A DNA stretch of 64,000 nt from an uncultured Bacteroidia bacterium (lineage in GTDB: Bacteria > Bacteroidota > Bacteroidia > Bacteroidales > UBA932), in NCBI GenBank assembly GCA_902780935.1, contig CACZHP010000007.1, forward strand, positions 1 through 64,000, given 5' to 3'. Shown piece after piece: positions 60,315 to 64,000 of this stretch (position 1 is the stretch's first letter; each line of letters begins with the position of its first letter). Below the pieces are notes generated by a model. That model ran no database searches. It was given only the letters and a program-made list of their open reading frames with translations, and was not told the origin of the DNA. The position numbers and the translations under genes are program-made.

Positions 60315-62454
60315 CTTCTCCCTTCAGATACTTAAGCCAGAAAGCCCTGTTGGCGGCGTTGAAATGGCGGCCCTGGTAGCCCCTGTAGCCGTGCATCCCG
60401 TCCGGGTAGATCATCAGCTCAAACTTCTTGCCTCCCGCCTGAAGGGCATCTACCAGCTTTAACGTATTCTGGAAATGGACGTTGTCGTCACCGGTGCCGT
60501 GGGTGAGTTTCAGCATGACCGAACCGTCATAATTATCATCCGTGACAGGGTATTCCTTGGCCGCATTCGTGACCTTAGTCCTCTCATATCCCTCGGGATT
60601 GTCCTGCGGGGTGGACATGAAACGCTCGGTGTAATGGGTGTCGTACAGCGCCCACTCATATACACCGCCGCCGGCGATCCCGTAGTGGTAGGCCTCAGGA
60701 TGCTTCATGACGAGTAGAGCTGTCATCGTGCCTCCGAAAGAGAATCCCTCAACACCGATCTTGTCGCCGTTGACATAAGGGAGTTTCTTGAGATATTCAG
60801 CCCACTCCACAAAGTCTTTGACCTCTATCTCATCAAGATGCTTATAGATCATGTCAAGACCTTTACGGCCATTGTAACCGGAAGCCCGGCAGTCAAGGAC
60901 GCACTCGATGATCCCGTTGTCGGAATACCATTGATAAGGATTATAAGGTCTGAAAGCGTCTGAGACCTGGGGGGTGTCCGGACCTCCATAAATATCCACA
61001 TGGACAGGATACTTCTTTGAAGGATCGAAATCCTTGGGATACACCATGAGGCCAGGAAGCTCGAGACCGTCACTCGTGGTCATGGTGATGATCCTCGGGA
61101 GGGTCGGATCCTCGGGGTTGAAATCAGGACCAGCCATGTCAGCTACCTTGAAAGACTTCGAAGGGTTCGCAAGGTTGAAAACCCATAGCTGGTTCGGAGT
61201 GTTCGAGTTGCTCTGAATCGCCTTCACAAACTTCTTGTCAGGGGAAACCAACATCATGGAAGCGCTGAGAGCGGGATTGGAAATAGTTCTGACTGAACCT
61301 TTTGTGGCAAGATATATTCCTGTCCTGACATGGGAGTCCCTCTGGGCGGAATACACGACCTCCGAGGTGGTGCCGTCAAAACCCTTCGCCGGTTTCCCTT
61401 CTTTTACGGAGAAGATCTGCAACCTCCAGTTTTTCCCGTCAGTCAGGCGCTTGAGAGTCTTTCCATCATAAGAGAGATAATAAATCTGCTCCCAACCTGT
61501 CTCAAATGAGCGGACCATATAGAGTCCGTCGCGGCCAAAGTACATTCCCTGGATCCAGTCAAGCCAGGTCTTATATGTCTCGTGATAGATATGGGTCTTG
61601 GAACCGTTCTCAGGAGAGACAGCGTAAAGGTCCAAAGTGTTCTGGATCCTTGGCTCCCTCTGGATGAAGAAAGCCTTGCTGTCGGCGCCCCAGAACGGGG
61701 TACCGAAATACTGGTCATCATTCTCGTTGAAATCGGCCCAAGCGGTCTGGCCATTCTCGAGATTCACTATACCGATGCGTACCTTAGGGTTAGGATCGCC
61801 GCATTTGGGATAGCGGGTCATCCTGACGGAACCTCCTGTCGGAGACATGTCCTCAAGATCCACGGCGCCGCCGGCATTCTGGCCATAACCGAGCTGCAGG
61901 CCAGAGCGGTCAGCATCGACGGCCACAGCGGAATAAATCGGGAAGAAAGGCACTTCGGCATTGTCGAAACGGTAGAAACCAATCTTCTTGGAGTCAGGAG
62001 ACCACCAGAAAGCCTTGTAACGCGTAGAGCGTCCGAGGATTTCCTCGTAATAAACCCAAGAGGAGTAACCATTCAGTATGACATCCGATCCATCCGAAGT
62101 CAGACGAGTCTCTTTCTTTGTAGCCGTATCCATCACCCAAAGATCGTTATCCCTGGTGAAGGCTATCTTGGTAGAGTCAGGAGAATACGTCAGGTTCTCG
62201 GCTCTTTCCACCTTGAAAGGAAGGGCAGCCCTGCGTGGCATACGGTTCTCGACAGCGGATGGAACCGAGATTCCCTTTGTCCTTTTGCCAGTCGCGGCAT
62301 CGACAACGAATTCGTTATCCGGGTCAGAACCCATGCTAGGGTGGACAGCCAGCTGATGCTCGCCGATCCATACGCCCGTGGGAAACATGTTGTATTTCTG
62401 GGCGCTCGCGAATGTGGCGACGCAAATGGTAAGGGATAATAAGAGTTTTTTCAT
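60304..62454 (-). CDS. Secreted dipeptidyl peptidase IV (family S9B)
   Basis: Signal peptide ending FASAQ (about residue 18). The propeller domain (20-470) shows the DPP-IV signature INGYSSWVYYEEILGR-like stretch and SPDSKKIGFYRFDNAEVP. The hydrolase domain has the nucleophile in GVEGFSFGGTMTALL near 575, Asp in THGTGDDNVHFQNT near 650 and His in YPDGMHGYRG near 685. 716 residues, family length. Cleaves X-Pro dipeptides. 9 nt after the helicase gene. Paralogue at 27503-29554. Confidence 0.94.
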   Translation of the reverse strand: MKKLLLSLTICVATFASAQKYNMFPTGVWIGEHQLAVHPSMGSDPDNEFVVDAATGKRTKGISVPSAVENRMPRRAALPFKVERAENLTYSPDSTKIAFTRDNDLWVMDTATKKETRLTSDGSDVILNGYSSWVYYEEILGRSTRYKAFWWSPDSKKIGFYRFDNAEVPFFPIYSAVAVDADRSGLQLGYGQNAGGAVDLEDMSPTGGSVRMTRYPKCGDPNPKVRIGIVNLENGQTAWADFNENDDQYFGTPFWGADSKAFFIQREPRIQNTLDLYAVSPENGSKTHIYHETYKTWLDWIQGMYFGRDGLYMVRSFETGWEQIYYLSYDGKTLKRLTDGKNWRLQIFSVKEGKPAKGFDGTTSEVVYSAQRDSHVRTGIYLATKGSVRTISNPALSASMMLVSPDKKFVKAIQSNSNTPNQLWVFNLANPSKSFKVADMAGPDFNPEDPTLPRIITMTTSDGLELPGLMVYPKDFDPSKKYPVHVDIYGGPDTPQVSDAFRPYNPYQWYSDNGIIECVLDCRASGYNGRKGLDMIYKHLDEIEVKDFVEWAEYLKKLPYVNGDKIGVEGFSFGGTMTALLVMKHPEAYHYGIAGGGVYEWALYDTHYTERFMSTPQDNPEGYERTKVTNAAKEYPVTDDNYDGSVMLKLTHGTGDDNVHFQNTLKLVDALQAGGKKFELMIYPDGMHGYRGYQGRHFNAANRAFWLKYLKGEGAE

Positions 62455-62463
62455 GACAATATC

Positions 62464-63936
62464 TTAGTTTTTGAAATATTCATCCTTGAAGTTGACGAGA
62501 TATACTTTCTCCACCGCCCTGGTCAAGGCTGTATAGAGCCATTTCAAGTCATCCACAGTCAACTCATCCTGCCAGAAAGGATTATCAATGAATACACAGC
62601 TCCATTGCCCGCCCTGACTCTTATGGCAAGTGATGGCGTTGGCGTATTTCAGTTGCAGGGCATTGAAATAGGGATCTTCCCGGACCGCCTCATAGCGCTT
62701 TTTCTTGGTTGTGATGTGGGAATAGTCCTCGTTGACCCCATTGTAGAGCTGGTTCTGCTGCTCGTAAGTTAGGGAAGCGGCCTCCGACTCGAGGGTGTCG
62801 AGACAAACTTTGGCTTTTATCTCAGCGTCATCATAATCCGGGAAGCAAAGGCGAGCGTCAGCGAAGGTCAAGCCGTATCTCTCCTCAAAATTCCTGATAG
62901 AGACCAACTTGGCTATATCCCCGTTAGCTATGTAATCCATCCCTTTCGCATCTCCAGTGAACTGGTAGCAGTTCTTCACGATCATCAGCTTCTCTCCCCT
63001 GACCAACCTTTCCTCATCATAAAACACTTGAGAGCGAATCCCGGCGTTGTAACGGTTAGCCCTCTTGTTGGAGCGGCACAGCACAACCGCGTCGTCTTTC
63101 GAGAAATCCGTGAAATACGCCTGGTTGAGCGAGTCCAGCAACTCCCCTCCCGCGATTCTTATCACATCATCAAACCCATTAGTCCGAAGGCCCAGATCAT
63201 CAGGAGTCCAAGAACCGCCACCATAAAGGTCGGAGGTTATCAATTCCCTGATCTTGGTAGCGTTCCAAAGGATCCCGGACTCTTTCTGCTGCCGGACCAC
63301 CTCTGTAAGGGAGCAATATGCCACACCCCCGAAACCATCCATATAATCCCGTGAAAGGGCGGGAGACGCGTCCAGACCGACAGGCGGCAACTGGGCTGAA
63401 TCCCCTATCATAATGAGCCGGCAGTCATTTCCGGCTCGGACGAAATCTATCAGATCCTTAAGGAGATCCCCAGTTCCGAACATGGCCTGGCTATTCCCGG
63501 ACTGTCCTTCGATTCCGATAAGCGAGACCTCATCAACGATAAAGAGCTTGTGGGAACGCTTGTTAGGAGCGAGGGAAAACTGTCCAAAACCGTCGGAACC
63601 AATTGATTTTTGGCGATATATGCATTTATGGATAGTGCTCGCCGGCTTGTGGGCATATTGCGACAGCACCTTTGCCGCCCGGCCTGTCGGGGCGAGAAGA
63701 ACGCATATTTCCTCAGGAACGTCCTCAATGACCGGACGCAGGTCGTCCATAGCCTCTATGACAGCGGCCAGAGCCGTGGTCTTGCCGGTCCCGGCGTAGC
63801 CGTCCACGACAAGAATGTCATGGTCGTCACCCACCAGGAAAGAAGCAATCTCTGAGAAAAGCCGATCCTGGCCGGGAGTCAGGTCGTATGGGAAATGATC
63901 CCTGAACCGCTTGTAGAAAAAACCGCTCCTGTCCAT
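62464..63936 (-). CDS. RecD-like superfamily 1 ATP-dependent DNA helicase
   Basis: Walker A VDGYAGTGKTTALAAVIEAM near 44-63. Walker B-like LFIVDEVSLIGIEGQSGN near 133. Motif III MIGDSAQLPPVG near 178, and the C-terminal UvrD-C2-type ANAITCHKSQGGQWSCVFID and YTALTRAVEKVYLVN. Such short (about 490 residues) RecD2-like helicases are common in Bacteroidetes. ATG 63936 shares its first base with the TGA of trkH (TGATG); a GTG at 63939 is less likely. Confidence 0.9.
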   Translation of the reverse strand: MDRSGFFYKRFRDHFPYDLTPGQDRLFSEIASFLVGDDHDILVVDGYAGTGKTTALAAVIEAMDDLRPVIEDVPEEICVLLAPTGRAAKVLSQYAHKPASTIHKCIYRQKSIGSDGFGQFSLAPNKRSHKLFIVDEVSLIGIEGQSGNSQAMFGTGDLLKDLIDFVRAGNDCRLIMIGDSAQLPPVGLDASPALSRDYMDGFGGVAYCSLTEVVRQQKESGILWNATKIRELITSDLYGGGSWTPDDLGLRTNGFDDVIRIAGGELLDSLNQAYFTDFSKDDAVVLCRSNKRANRYNAGIRSQVFYDEERLVRGEKLMIVKNCYQFTGDAKGMDYIANGDIAKLVSIRNFEERYGLTFADARLCFPDYDDAEIKAKVCLDTLESEAASLTYEQQNQLYNGVNEDYSHITTKKKRYEAVREDPYFNALQLKYANAITCHKSQGGQWSCVFIDNPFWQDELTVDDLKWLYTALTRAVEKVYLVNFKDEYFKN

Positions 63937-64000
63937 CACTTGGCGCTCTTGCCGAACAACATCATCATGACGGCCAGGACAGGATAGATCTCGACACGGC
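63936..64000 (-). CDS. trkH: C-terminus of a TrkH-type potassium transporter (cut by window end)
   Basis: Only the last 21 codons are inside. They read RVEIYPVLAVMMMLFGKSAK then stop. The RxEIxxVL phrase followed by a hydrophobic tail is how TrkH/KtrB-family potassium uptake subunits end in Bacteroidetes. It heads the helicase-peptidase-methyltransferase-mutase run. Confidence 0.6.
   Translation of the reverse strand, partial: RVEIYPVLAVMMMLFGKSAK

Overview
The window looks like about 64 kb of chromosome from a gut- or rumen-type member of the Bacteroidales (moderately GC-rich). Supporting signs are repeated TAnnTTTG -7 promoter boxes, often 19 nt from a TTTG-like -33 box; a full Na+-translocating NQR operon; two DPP-IV type peptidases; a split glycine dehydrogenase; type B ribosomal protein L31; and DUF4493, DUF1460, WbqC and BaiN/HI0933 family genes. 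Genus is not determined. All family calls come from reading motifs; no database search was run.

Layout. Positions 1-2.6 kb hold the end of a mobilizable element: a small HTH protein, a structured non-coding stretch with a probable MobV-type oriT, and a MobV relaxase. From 2.8 to 7.3 kb is a phosphate module: a PiT permease, a tiny membrane protein, and a divergent PhoB/PhoR-like pair separated by five 11-bp direct repeats resembling a Pho box. From 7.4 to 14.4 kb, after tRNA-Ala, a minus-strand operon runs from a double FGE-sulfatase-domain lipoprotein through a secreted nuclease into gcvT-gcvH-gcvPA-gcvPB. From 14.4 to 20.8 kb are a helix-hairpin-helix protein, htpG, an acyl-CoA ligase, a HAD phosphatase, rpmE2 and tRNA-Glu.

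From 20.9 to 25.9 kb a tightly packed plus-strand operon joins a RhaT-like transporter, an SPL-like radical SAM protein, a putative ATP-grasp ligase, a WbqC-like protein and a family 2 glycosyltransferase. The last four genes overlap their neighbours by a few bases. This is the best candidate here for an uncharacterized pathway, probably a surface glycan or glycoconjugate decoration. Secreted esterase and peptidase genes follow, then a minus-strand surface operon (DUF4493 lipoprotein, OmpA-like barrel, collagen-like modular lipoprotein).

At 36.2-36.7 kb is an apparent fossil of a histidine operon. A His-codon leader and attenuator hairpin remain, but the following reading frame joins the first codons of hisG to the end of hisIE. 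Next come uvrD/pcrA, nqrABCDEF, a metallo-beta-lactamase-fold protein, an acyl-CoA synthetase with a divergent AraC regulator, tRNA-Thr, a flavoprotein operon ending in a ZIP transporter, the SRP RNA, cdd, mnmA, and a final minus-strand operon (trkH end, helicase, DPP-IV, THUMP-like methyltransferase, phosphoglucomutase).

The most unusual sequence feature is an 85-bp palindromic-ended element present twice, inside mnmA and inside the methyltransferase gene. It is translated in the same frame both times, like the protein-coding palindromic elements known from Rickettsia. Shorter GAGCGnAGnCGAAG-type dispersed repeats are also built in frame into gcvPB, mnmA and the methyltransferase.
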